Numbered from the stretch's first letter, positions 6,579 to 14,002 are shown. The stretch: DNA of 15,735 nt from Microcaldota archaeon (GCA_021785375.1 JAJYFQ010000003.1:1-15735); one strand, 5' to 3'. Program-made: numbers and translations. The notes: generated by a model not told the origin, from the sequence alone.

Positions 6579-9236
6579 CTATCTGCCCTTCCCTATCTTC
6601 GCTATTACCTGCTTGTGCAGTTCCCTCAGGTGCCTCCTCCTGTCCTTCATCACGATTATGTCAGCCTCGCCGAACGTTATAAGGTTGTGGGAGAACGGCG
6701 ACGGCACGTCCGTCTCTATGACCCTGTAAGTTATCTCTCCCGAGATGAGCCTCTTGACTATCTGCTGCGCCCTCGGCAGGTCCATCACGTCGTCGAATAT
6801 CTCCCTGTACGTCTCCTTTATTATCGGGAAGTTGGGATTGATCTCCTCCGCAGCCTTCAGTATGAGCTGCGAGTTTATCATCTGCTTCCTAACGCTTATC
6901 TTCTTGCCCTTGTAGTTCCTCAGGATCATGAAGCTCCTCGCCGCGTTGTACCTGAACCTCCTCCTCATCATCTCCGTCTTCCTTATCTTCCTCGTGAGGG
7001 TCTTCCTGATGTCGTCGGCGCCCACCTCCTGTATAAGACGGTCTATGTCGCCCTTCTTTATCCTGACGACGGACTCGGTTATCAGCACGAATCCGTTGTC
7101 GGTTATGTTCATCGCCACGTCCGACTCCGCGATCTCGCCCAGCTTTATCGCGAAGATCCTGGAGAGCGCGTCGTTTATCCTCCTTCCGTAGAGGCTGTGG
7201 AAGACGAGCAGGTTCCTGTTCCCCTCCTCGTCCTCGGTCCTCTCTATCAGCATGAACCTGTCATTGGGGACGTATCCTGCGTAGAAGAGCTGCTCCGCGA
7301 AGTAGTTGAATATAGAACTCTTCGCGTTCTTGTCTATTGGCATCTTGTCTAGTATTGCCTTCGATTCCTTGTTCGGCTCCAGGCCGCCCTTGCCGAGAAG
7401 TGAGGCAGCCTTCCTCCCGCGCTCCTTTGCATGGCCCACTGCCTCTGCCATCTCTGCCCTGAACTTCCCTATCTCTGTTGCGAGCTCATAAGTTAGCGGC
7501 AGCTGCTCGGAGTACCACGGCGGGATCGTGGGAACCTGCCCTGGGGCAGGGCTGACGTAGGCCTTCATAACGCGCGCGTACTCGAACCTGTACTGCTTGC
7601 CCCCAAGGACAAAGATGTCCCCCGGCTTCAGCTTCGTCAGGAAGTCCTCCTCTATGCTCCCGATCCATTTGTTGTCATGCGTGAACACGTCTATCGCTAC
7701 CTCGTCGGGTATCGTGCCGAGGTTCATGAAGTATATCAGCCTGGTAAGCTTTCCCCTCTTTCCGAATGTGCCGTCCTTCTCCTCATACCAGATCTTGGCG
7801 TAGACCCTCCTGCTCTCGAGGCCCACGTACATCCCGGAGAGGTACTCCAGGAGGCCGATGAAGTCGCTCCTCTGCAGCGTGTGGTAGGCGTATGCGTTCC
7901 TGACTACGGCGAATGCCTCGTCAACCGTCCACTTCTTGGTCTGCGACATGCCGACGATGTGCTGCGCGAGCACGTCGAGCGCGTTCTTCGGGGTCGTGAA
8001 AGTGTCTATGTGGTGCTTCTTCGCTGCGTCGAGCATGACGGAGCACTCGACGAGGTCGTCCCTGTTTGTGACTATTACCTCTCCTCTTGCCACGTCATTG
8101 AAGCTGTGCCCGCTCCGCCCTATCCTCTGCACCGCCCTGGCCACGCTCTTCGGCGACCCTATCTGCACCACGTTGTCTATCGAGCCTATGTCTATCCCGA
8201 GCTCCAGGCTCGTAGAAGACACGGCGCACTTGAGCTTCCCCTTCTTCAGGAGATCCTCCACTCCAAGCCTCATCTCCCTCGACAGGGAGCCGTGGTGAGC
8301 CGCGATATGCTCCTCGCCGTACTTGAACCTCTTCATGAGGTTGTAGACCACGCGCTCCGTCCCGCTCCTCGTGTTCGTGAAGACGAGCGTGGTCTTGTTC
8401 TTCTTTATCACAGAATCTATCATCCTGTAGATCGCGTTGTCCACCTTGTTGTCCGGGGCGTTGACTATGTCCTTTACCGGGGATATCGCCGTGAAGTCGA
8501 GCTTCTTGTCCCATGTCGCATCGACTATGAAGCAGTCCCTCTCCTTCTCGCCATCATATCCTGCCAGGAATCTTGCCGCGTCATCGAGTGGTGCCAGAGT
8601 GGCGCCCATCCCTATCCGCGTGAAGTCGTGGCCCACGATCTCTACGAGCCTCTCTATGGAGAGCGAGAGATGGACTCCGCGCTTGTTGTTCGCAAGCTCG
8701 TGCAGCTCGTCTATCACTACATACTTCACGCCCTTCAGGTTCTCCACGAACTTCGATGAATTGAGAAGTATGGCGAGGCTCTCCGGCGTCGTCACGAGTA
8801 TGTTTGGGGGCTTCCTAAGCATCTTGGCCCTCTCCGACTGCGGGGTGTCCCCCGTCCTTATCCCTACGGTTATCTTCTTGATCGGAAGCACTATATCCGC
8901 GAATATCTCGTCAAGCGGCCCGCTGAGGTTCCTGTATATGTCGTTGTTCAGGGCCCTGAGCGGCGAGACGTAGATGCAGTAGACCTTGTCCTCAAGCTTG
9001 TTGGCCAGCGAGAGGTTCATGAGGTCGCTTAGTATGGACATGAATGCCGAGAAGGTCTTTCCGCTGCCGGTTGGCGCTGTTATGAGCATGTTCTTGCCCT
9101 CGGCCACCATCCTGAATGAGTACCTCTGCGGGGGAGTCGGCGCCTTGTACTTCCTCTCGAACCACTTCCTTATGAATATGTTGAGGCTGTCGAGGCTCTC
9201 CTCCACTGTGAATGGCTTCTCTGCGTATTGTATCAC
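6579..9236 (-). CDS. lhr: Lhr-type superfamily 2 DNA/RNA helicase
   Basis: 885 residues, the usual length of the archaeal Lhr core. The motor motifs run in order: Q-like TPPQRYS (34-40), Walker A APTGSGKT (54-61), SPLRALNND (91-99), TTPESLAILL (149-158), DELH (176-179), GATLAP (211-216), LVFTNTRSG (284-292), SLELGIDIG (343-351) and QRIGRSGH (370-377). After the two RecA-like domains comes the long Lhr winged-helix and core region. Lhr enzymes translocate 3' to 5' and act on forked or hybrid substrates in repair. The first codon is GTG at 9236, just before VIQYAEKPFTVEE; no ATG lies close upstream in frame. The promoter is not obvious. It heads the lhr/phosphoesterase/RNase H run. Confidence 0.93.
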   Translation of the reverse strand: MIQYAEKPFTVEESLDSLNIFIRKWFERKYKAPTPPQRYSFRMVAEGKNMLITAPTGSGKTFSAFMSILSDLMNLSLANKLEDKVYCIYVSPLRALNNDIYRNLSGPLDEIFADIVLPIKKITVGIRTGDTPQSERAKMLRKPPNILVTTPESLAILLNSSKFVENLKGVKYVVIDELHELANNKRGVHLSLSIERLVEIVGHDFTRIGMGATLAPLDDAARFLAGYDGEKERDCFIVDATWDKKLDFTAISPVKDIVNAPDNKVDNAIYRMIDSVIKKNKTTLVFTNTRSGTERVVYNLMKRFKYGEEHIAAHHGSLSREMRLGVEDLLKKGKLKCAVSSTSLELGIDIGSIDNVVQIGSPKSVARAVQRIGRSGHSFNDVARGEVIVTNRDDLVECSVMLDAAKKHHIDTFTTPKNALDVLAQHIVGMSQTKKWTVDEAFAVVRNAYAYHTLQRSDFIGLLEYLSGMYVGLESRRVYAKIWYEEKDGTFGKRGKLTRLIYFMNLGTIPDEVAIDVFTHDNKWIGSIEEDFLTKLKPGDIFVLGGKQYRFEYARVMKAYVSPAPGQVPTIPPWYSEQLPLTYELATEIGKFRAEMAEAVGHAKERGRKAASLLGKGGLEPNKESKAILDKMPIDKNAKSSIFNYFAEQLFYAGYVPNDRFMLIERTEDEEGNRNLLVFHSLYGRRINDALSRIFAIKLGEIAESDVAMNITDNGFVLITESVVRIKKGDIDRLIQEVGADDIRKTLTRKIRKTEMMRRRFRYNAARSFMILRNYKGKKISVRKQMINSQLILKAAEEINPNFPIIKETYREIFDDVMDLPRAQQIVKRLISGEITYRVIETDVPSPFSHNLITFGEADIIVMKDRRRHLRELHKQVIAKIGKGR

Positions 9237-9345
9237 TAAACGACCTGCTACGGCTGAAGGAATAGTAGCATATGGATATTTGCAGAACTAGTACTTAAAC
9301 CTTGCCTCGTCAAAGCCCGTTGCATGACCGACATGTTGCACAACG

Positions 9346-9354
9346 TTTAAAATT
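9346..9354 (+). promoter_or_regulatory. TATA-like box for the small basic-tail protein
   Basis: TTTAAAATT is centred about 28 bases before the GTG at 9378 and 40 before the ATG at 9390. The 141-base gap between this gene and the divergent lhr otherwise shows nothing I can name. Confidence 0.45.
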
Positions 9355-9377
9355 GTTATGGGGCTTATACTACCCTA

Positions 9378-9632
9378 GTGGGGATAGAGATGGCAAAGAA
9401 GAGTTCGGAAAAGGCAAGAAGGCTTGAAGCCTTGGACAGGGCGCAGCAGATCAACCAGATGCTTGAGATCAGCACGATAGAGAGCGAGGCCCTGATGAGC
9501 GGCGGAGGGGACTCCCGGCCGGTCAACGAATCACACGTGCTGGACCTGCTGGAGGAGAAGAGGGCTGCAGCGGGAATGGGCCAGTCGTCTTCGAAGAAGG
9601 CAAAGAAGCCTGCAAAGCGCAGGAGAAGGTAG
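9378..9632 (+). CDS. Small hypothetical protein with Lys/Arg-rich tail
   Basis: Up to 84 residues, not recognised. The N-terminal half is predicted helical and charged (AKKSSEKARRLEALDRAQQI), the middle has a flexible SGGGDS stretch, and the C-terminus is an extreme basic tail (SSKKAKKPAKRRRR) resembling nucleic-acid-binding tails. No membrane segment, signal peptide or cysteine. Two starts are possible: GTG at 9378, almost exactly where a leaderless message from the TATA box at 9346 would begin, or ATG at 9390 with GTGGGGAT upstream as a ribosome site. Codon use and GC content match the neighbouring core genes, supporting a real gene. It diverges from lhr and converges on the Lrp-like gene. 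Confidence 0.65.
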   Translation: MGIEMAKKSSEKARRLEALDRAQQINQMLEISTIESEALMSGGGDSRPVNESHVLDLLEEKRAAAGMGQSSSKKAKKPAKRRRR

Positions 9633-9682
9633 TCGTTCTTCACGGCCAGCTTATTCTGATAAACGTTGTGTAGAGAAAGCTT

Positions 9683-9762
9683 TTAAAGTCAGAAATTGCA
9701 TAAGTGTGTACAATCTAGGTGTAAGAATGAAGTATTTTGGTACAACCCGTTGTTCACCATAA
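9683..9762 (+). other. Possible orphaned gene start (promoter, ribosome site, 11 codons)
   Basis: A TATA-like TTTTAAAG (9681-9688), then GGTG (9719-9722) five to eight bases before an ATG at 9727, look like a normal expression signal. The frame reads MKYFGTTRCSP and stops at 9760-9762. The DNA becomes AT-rich just here, at the 3' end of the Lrp-like gene. This could be a leftover 5' end cut by a rearrangement, or chance. Low confidence. Confidence 0.2.
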
Positions 9763-9770
9763 AGTATATC

Positions 9771-11156
9771 CTAAGAATAAGTTACTTTTGGCAAGCTCTT
9801 CATCCCATAATCCTCTGCCAATATCTCTGACTGAAGTGAATAAGCATTGTCAAATCTTCTGTAACAGAACTTGCCTATTAAGATATTTGTCACAATCTCT
9901 GTTTTTATAACAATTCCTTTAGTCTTTAGTATTTCACTTATAGTAGCATCGACTACAGTATCATCAAATACTGGAAGGAATAATAATGCCCCATAAGGGG
10001 CGCCAATATCTCCAATAAGTAAATACTGATTAACCGCTGTTTTTGTATCCCTTATAATACTCTTAAGTAATGGCTCTCTTGTAGAGTATAACTGACCAAG
10101 GTTACTGTCTCTCATAAATATGGCAACTATGTATTTTACACCAGACCTTTTCATGCTTAATGTAGACCTTCTCAGTAATTGGCTACCCAATAACTTATGA
10201 TAAGAGTATTGTGCTCTACCTCCATCAAATCCATATTTTTTATCTATGTCAGTGAAATTTTCAACACTATTCATATTAAATTCTTTAAGCACTGCAAATT
10301 CTCTTTCTAATAGAGTCCTTTTTTTAACTGTTAACTCTTCCTCAAATAGTGGGCCTTGTTTTACTCCTTTTTCCCCTAATATGTCGACGAATTCGTTCCT
10401 TAAAGGCACAAAACAATAGCTTTCATGAAAAGGAGTTATATATATTTGTATCGAATATCTCGACAGTGTTGTATTCTGCATCAACTTCCTAGTCAATAAA
10501 TTAACTTCTTCATTAGTTTTAGCAACCACGTACATTAGTAAATTGAAATCACCACCGCTAAGCGTCAATGCTAACTGCACCCTTGGTTCTGCTTTAATTA
10601 CTTCATTTAGTTCGGCTGATAAAGGTATTTCATCAACAAATCTTACCAATATGACAAATTTTAAATAACCTAACTTTTCGATGTCTATTTCCGCAATATA
10701 CTCTATATCATATTTCTTCTCTAGATGCCTTATCCTATTTTCTACTGCAGATACACCCAATCCAACTCTCTTTGCTATGAAAGGAAGCGTAGCCCTTGCG
10801 TTCATGCTGAGAATCTTCAGTATCTTGCTGTCTACGTCATCCGGGATAAGAGTCTTTGCCGTTCCTTCTCTTTCCTTCTCTGGAAGCACAATTTTCCATC
10901 CTCGCGCTTCTATTATGGCCCTGGCCCTCTCAAACTCTATGTCATCTCCAGTCACCTTCCTTACGAAGTTGCCCTCATCAGTTATCCTTCCAAGATACTC
11001 GGACTTTATCCTCTTCTTTCTATTTTCATTGGAGACCGTGTCCTTGTAAACGTAGTACTTGCCGTTTATCTTTCTGATCACAAGGTAGGGCGGAGGTGGA
11101 GATTCCAACCTCAATCTATCGAGAGTCTGCATGACTTTCTCTGGAGCATTCGCCAT
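9771..11156 (-). CDS. Large tandem Lrp/AsnC-like transcription regulator
   Basis: 461 residues, much longer than ordinary Lrp proteins (about 150). Residues 23-58 are a GKYYVY...YLG module related to the Fic N-terminus. Residues 106-160 are an AsnC-type helix-turn-helix ('DVDSKILKILSMNARATLPF'). About 163-250 match an Lrp ligand-binding (RAM) domain. About 272-330 look like a second, divergent winged helix, and 340-440 like a second RAM domain. It probably binds DNA and senses a small ligand. The ATG at 11156 follows a very AT-rich promoter region. Composition changes inside the gene: the first 120-140 codons resemble the genome around them, while the rest, to the stop codon, is much richer in A+T. 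This suggests recombination or transfer. It diverges from the three-gene operon at 11333-12012. Confidence 0.8.
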   Translation of the reverse strand: MANAPEKVMQTLDRLRLESPPPPYLVIRKINGKYYVYKDTVSNENRKKRIKSEYLGRITDEGNFVRKVTGDDIEFERARAIIEARGWKIVLPEKEREGTAKTLIPDDVDSKILKILSMNARATLPFIAKRVGLGVSAVENRIRHLEKKYDIEYIAEIDIEKLGYLKFVILVRFVDEIPLSAELNEVIKAEPRVQLALTLSGGDFNLLMYVVAKTNEEVNLLTRKLMQNTTLSRYSIQIYITPFHESYCFVPLRNEFVDILGEKGVKQGPLFEEELTVKKRTLLEREFAVLKEFNMNSVENFTDIDKKYGFDGGRAQYSYHKLLGSQLLRRSTLSMKRSGVKYIVAIFMRDSNLGQLYSTREPLLKSIIRDTKTAVNQYLLIGDIGAPYGALLFLPVFDDTVVDATISEILKTKGIVIKTEIVTNILIGKFCYRRFDNAYSLQSEILAEDYGMKSLPKVTYS

Positions 11157-11332
11157 ATTATATAAATATACTTATAATATAATAAATATTATGTTATATA
11201 ATGTATCATGACATAAAATAATAAAACCGAATAAAAAATGATATGCTGTCCAGCTTTTATCCCATCTACACTGATAAGAAGCAACAAACTCAAACTACCT
11301 ATATATACTGGCTAACCCATAATATACTTCGG
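11157..11332. promoter_or_regulatory. AT-rich divergent promoter region
   Basis: A 176-base region between the large Lrp gene and the small-protein operon. For the plus strand, CTATATATAC (11299-11308) lies about 30 bases before the ATG at 11333, predicting a leaderless message. For the minus strand, 11157-11220 is almost pure A+T with several possible TATA elements. A short inverted repeat, ATTAT-GTTAT-ATAAT at 11188-11202, could be an Lrp-type site but is weak evidence in DNA this AT-rich. Confidence 0.5.
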
Positions 11333-11521
11333 ATGTGTGGTCTGATGGCACTACTTATACCCCAAATACCCATGACTTTTGAACCCGCCATCAGAGCCCT
11401 CTCCAATTATCTGCGCGTGAGGTCACCCACCCGCGTGCATTATACTTGCTGGAAGTGCAGCGAGAGCTACAGAGCTCCCGGAGACTTCCTCTGGCACATA
11501 AGATACTGCGTTGATTCTTGA
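11333..11521 (+). CDS. Small C2HC zinc-finger-like protein
   Basis: 62 residues. The C-terminal half contains YTCWKCSESYRAPGDF followed by LWHIRYC, giving Cys-x2-Cys-x12-His-x3-Cys, a compact zinc-finger-like arrangement that resembles single C2H2/C2HC fingers used for DNA, RNA or protein contacts. The preceding segment is basic (RALSNYLRVRSPTRVHY). The frame is open from an ATG at 11243, but a TATA box at 11299-11306 puts transcription start right at the ATG at 11333, so I choose that one; the ATG at 11369 is another possibility. It is first in an apparent operon with the genes at 11540 and 11824. Specific function unknown. Confidence 0.65.
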   Translation: MCGLMALLIPQIPMTFEPAIRALSNYLRVRSPTRVHYTCWKCSESYRAPGDFLWHIRYCVDS

Positions 11522-11539
11522 GATACAGGGTTGAGCGAG

Positions 11540-11809
11540 ATGAATAGGAGCAATATACGAAGGGTTAGCCATGGCTATCACTACTTTTTCGTGAAGCCGG
11601 GCAGGAAGACTGACGTGCACACGGCGGCGACTAGGCTGATGGGGATAAGGGAGATCAGGGAGGTTGCTGTCACCGAAGGCGACTACGGATTCGTCGTAAA
11701 GGCGCACAATGTCGATGAAGGCGAGAAAGCAGTCGTAAGGGAGATAGCAAGGGCTGTCGGAGGAAGTTCCAGAAGGGCCGTATGCCATTGCAGGTACGTA
11801 AGAAATTGA
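11540..11809 (+). CDS. Stand-alone Lrp-type RAM-like domain protein
   Basis: About 89 residues with the pattern of the Lrp/AsnC ligand-binding domain: an opening strand (HYFFVKPGRKT), a helix (DVHTAATRLMGI), a strand 'REIREVAVTEGDYGFVVKA', then a second helix (EGEKAVVREIARAV) and a last strand (RRAVCHCRYVR). There is no helix-turn-helix. Free RAM domains are known in archaea and can bind amino acids or pair with full Lrp regulators. The divergent large Lrp gene is a natural partner, though this is inference. The ATG at 11540 is preferred to the TTG at 11531; GGGTTGAG just upstream may serve as a ribosome site. It starts 18 bases after the zinc-finger gene and ends 14 before the next. Confidence 0.7.
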   Translation: MNRSNIRRVSHGYHYFFVKPGRKTDVHTAATRLMGIREIREVAVTEGDYGFVVKAHNVDEGEKAVVREIARAVGGSSRRAVCHCRYVRN

Positions 11810-11823
11810 GGCAGGATGATAAG

Positions 11824-12012
11824 ATGGAAACACGAATGCGTGCAAATGTAGGGGAATTGAGGAGAGATCGAACAAGAGATCTTGAGGAAGGGATAGTCGG
11901 GATAAGAAGGAGGCTACTGAGCGTGCCGGAGAACGACCGGCATTATGGGTACAGGATGCGGATAAGCGTGGGCGAGGTACTGGAAGACATCCGGGAGATG
12001 CTGCGGGCCTAG
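11824..12012 (+). CDS. Small charged hypothetical protein
   Basis: 62 residues, strongly charged and probably helical: METRMRANVGELRRDRTRD, a basic stretch IRRRLLSVPEN, and an acidic amphipathic C-terminus ISVGEVLEDIREMLRA. I recognise no family. The ATG at 11824 is preferred over an upstream ATG at 11782 that would overlap the RAM gene; GAGGCAGGAT ahead of it can act as a ribosome site. Third and last gene of the apparent operon, converging on the vapC remnant 37 bases away. It could be a small interaction partner of the neighbouring proteins; nothing in the sequence proves this. Confidence 0.5.
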   Translation: METRMRANVGELRRDRTRDLEEGIVGIRRRLLSVPENDRHYGYRMRISVGEVLEDIREMLRA

Positions 12013-12049
12013 GCGCCATGGAGGTTACATGTCCTATAATCCGGGTGCC

Positions 12050-12480
12050 TTAGTTGGAAGGTGCGTCAATGAGCGCATGGTATTTTGTCCCCTTGATCTT
12101 GGAAGCAAGCTTTATGTCAAGCGTCAGCAGTCTGGTGTCGGTTTTGCTTGCCAGGGCTAAAAACGCGCCATCATATGCCGTTATGCCAAGTTCGGACGCC
12201 AGGGAGATGGCATCGGCTATTATCTCAGAGAAACTATGAATTGCGTAAAGATTCATCAGCTTTACCGACTTGGTAAATGCCTCGATCTCCTCCTTCATGC
12301 CGATCTCCTTTCTAAGCCTCCTCACGTTGATGCCATTTGCAACCTCGTAGTAGTTGAGGTCTAGGATATGGAAGAAGCCGCATTCAGGATCTTCTTTGAG
12401 GTCAACTCGGAGTACTTCTCATCCGTGACTAACGCTATGACTATCGATGAGTCTACGATTATCTCAGTGGCCACGTTCAC
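12050..12480 (-). pseudogene. vapC: VapC-type PIN-domain toxin, frameshifted
   Basis: PIN-domain RNases cut tRNA or rRNA with a cluster of acidic residues. One frame from GTG 12480 gives VNVATEIIVDSSIVIALVTD and stops at 12361 after 39 codons. A second frame, open to 12050, carries ILDLNYYEVANGI, ITAYDGAFLALAS and LLTLDIKLASKIKG. Together they hold all expected acids: Asp (VDSS), Glu (YYEVA), Asp (AYDGA) and Asp (TLDIK). Adding one A to the AAA run near 12393 would join the frames as ...SELTSKEDPECGFFHILDL..., giving about 140 residues, a normal VapC length. Its 5' end overlaps the antitoxin gene by 17 bases. Either the toxin is broken, or this is an assembly error or recoding site. The C-terminal part alone (12050-12325, from GTG) would lack the first catalytic Asp. 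Confidence 0.8.
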
Positions 12481-12700
12481 GATCCTCACTGATGGTCTCG
12501 GAGGGTGAAGAAGTCCTGCCGGTCTTTTTGCCAAGTTTCCGTCTGAACCCGTCCACCTCCTTCATTACCTTTCTGAGCTTATCCCTCTTCACCATCTTTT
12601 CAAGGTGATCTCTAATCTCCTCAGCGTAATCTATGCCCAGATTGTTCAGTTCCTCCTTCAGCTCTGCAAGATCAGAATTGCCGGATATGTGATGGGACAA
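12464..12700 (-). CDS. vapB: VapB-like antitoxin
   Basis: 78 residues, charged and helical: AELKEELNNLGIDYAEEIRD, then HLEKMVKRDKLRKVMKEVDG and a basic RRKLGKK segment. The 'LGIDYAEEIRDHLEK' pattern is common in archaeal antitoxins that sit before PIN toxins; the family call rests partly on the vapC overlap. The start is TTG at 12700, one base after the stop of the regulator gene, with AGGAGGGG about nine bases upstream, an unusually good ribosome site inside the end of the previous gene. This implies co-transcription with the regulator and may make the antitoxin depend on that promoter. Confidence 0.7.
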   Translation of the reverse strand: MSHHISGNSDLAELKEELNNLGIDYAEEIRDHLEKMVKRDKLRKVMKEVDGFRRKLGKKTGRTSSPSETISEDRERGH

Positions 12701-12701
12701 G

Positions 12702-13898
12702 TCAGTCGCCCCTCCTGTCTCCCTTCCCTACCGAGAGCCTGACGCCGTCGTCGGGATCCCTTGTTATCGTTATGTCGAGCTGGTCGCTGCCGAGCATGTG
12801 CCTCAGCTCCTCGTAGGTGTACGACCCTATGTCGTCGTTCCTCTTGTTCTTGAGTATCTCGGCCCTCCTCTCGATGAGCGCGCCCTTCTGGATCGGCATG
12901 TACTTGAGCGAGAGCATGGGCTTCTCCGCTCCGTAGATGTCCTCTATGCCGAGCTCTATCGGCTTGTAGCCCTCGCTCTGGTATATGAACGGAAGGACGG
13001 CCTTGAACTCGCCGGTTATCCCTGAGACCGCTGCGTCAACCGTTCCCTTGTCCCCCGCAACTACGAAGTCGTCGCCATTGAGGAAGCCGACGAAGACGCT
13101 GGTCTTGCTCTCCTTGACCTTGTCCTGCAACAGCTGCGAGACAAGCCTGAGTATCGTCATCCCGGAATCGTTCCCGAACTCCTTCGCGAACTCGGCAAGC
13201 CCGTCAACGGCGAGCCTTCCCATCTCATACGAGCTGTTCGGGTCCTTGAGCGCCTTCTCGACCTCGTCCGAGATCCTTGACTCGTTCGGCAGGTCTATGA
13301 GCGGGTCAAACTTCTTGCCCTTCTTCTTGAGGAATATCGTGACGAGGCTCTTCAGCTCCGCAGGGTCGAACGGCTTCTTGATGTAGTAATCGGCGCCGTA
13401 CTTTATGCCCTTGAACCTGTTCGACGTGGCATCCATGGCGCTGACTATTATGACTATCGTGTCCTTCAGCGAGCCGTCCGTCTTTACGCTCTGGCAGATC
13501 TCGAGGCCGTCCTTGCCAGGGAGCATGAGGTCGAGTATGACCAGGTCGGGCTTCTCGTGCTTTATCTTCTCTATCGCCTCGCCCCCGTCGTATATCTGCT
13601 TGGTCTCGAATCCCTTGCCAACGGAGAGCATCATCAGCTTGTTGATGTTCTTGTCGTCCTCGACTATCATTATCCTCCTCAGCGGAGGTTCGTCCTGGAG
13701 TATGTAATAGGTTAGTATGCCCCCGCTGCTCCTGGAGGCGATGGCGCTTGCGATCTCGAGCTCGTGCAGAGCCCTCTTCAGAGTAGCCTCGTCGAAGTTC
13801 GAGGCCGCGGCGAAGCCCATGAGCTCGTTGTAAGTCACCTGCTGCTTGTCGTTTATTACGGAGATTATGTCAGCCTTGATGTTCTCTATGCTCTCCAT
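12702..13898 (-). CDS. Winged helix-receiver-GGDEF-like regulator
   Basis: 398 residues in the chosen version. Counting from the upstream in-frame ATG at 13949 (subtract 17 for the chosen start), residues 18-85 are a winged helix, 91-205 a receiver domain with acidic EDD (97-99), phosphoacceptor Asp140 in LVILDLMLPGKDG, Ser170 and KKPF at 191-194. About 213-370 resemble a GGDEF domain: DPLIDLPN (215-222) parallels DxLTGLPN and NGDDF (291-295) replaces GGDEF. The cyclase signature is altered, so it may bind nucleotide without making cyclic di-GMP. ATG 13898 is preferred because a TATA element at 13931-13939 lies between the two starts. No histidine kinase is present in the window. It is likely co-transcribed with vapBC. 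Confidence 0.82.
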   Translation of the reverse strand: MESIENIKADIISVINDKQQVTYNELMGFAAASNFDEATLKRALHELEIASAIASRSSGGILTYYILQDEPPLRRIMIVEDDKNINKLMMLSVGKGFETKQIYDGGEAIEKIKHEKPDLVILDLMLPGKDGLEICQSVKTDGSLKDTIVIIVSAMDATSNRFKGIKYGADYYIKKPFDPAELKSLVTIFLKKKGKKFDPLIDLPNESRISDEVEKALKDPNSSYEMGRLAVDGLAEFAKEFGNDSGMTILRLVSQLLQDKVKESKTSVFVGFLNGDDFVVAGDKGTVDAAVSGITGEFKAVLPFIYQSEGYKPIELGIEDIYGAEKPMLSLKYMPIQKGALIERRAEILKNKRNDDIGSYTYEELRHMLGSDQLDITITRDPDDGVRLSVGKGDRRGD

Positions 13899-13930
13899 GA
13901 AGATCGCCAGAATCGTATACTCGCGAAAGG

Positions 13931-13939
13931 TATAATATC
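13931..13939 (-). promoter_or_regulatory. TATA-like box of the receiver/GGDEF-like gene
   Basis: GATATTATA on the minus strand predicts initiation near 13908, ten bases before the ATG at 13898. Confidence 0.5.
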
Positions 13940-14002
13940 CTAACCTCATCCCACGTGGTATTCCGGAATTACCACCAATCTGACGTACTCTGCTATTGGA
14001 CC

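Noticed and set aside
7677..8759. 360-codon plus-strand open frame opposite lhr
   Set aside because: The minus strand holds the ordered helicase motifs; the plus-strand translation shows no recognisable domain and repeated Leu/Val/Arg patterns.
9365..9643. Minus-strand frame opposite the small basic-tail protein
   Set aside because: The plus-strand frame has a promoter, plausible starts and a sensible charged protein; the minus-strand frame is a Ser/Leu/Phe-rich mirror of it.
11423..12019. Minus-strand 198-codon frame opposite the small-protein operon
   Set aside because: Pro/Ser/His-rich with no domain; the plus strand has a TATA box, ribosome sites and tightly spaced genes. If the small genes proved unexpressed this would deserve another look.
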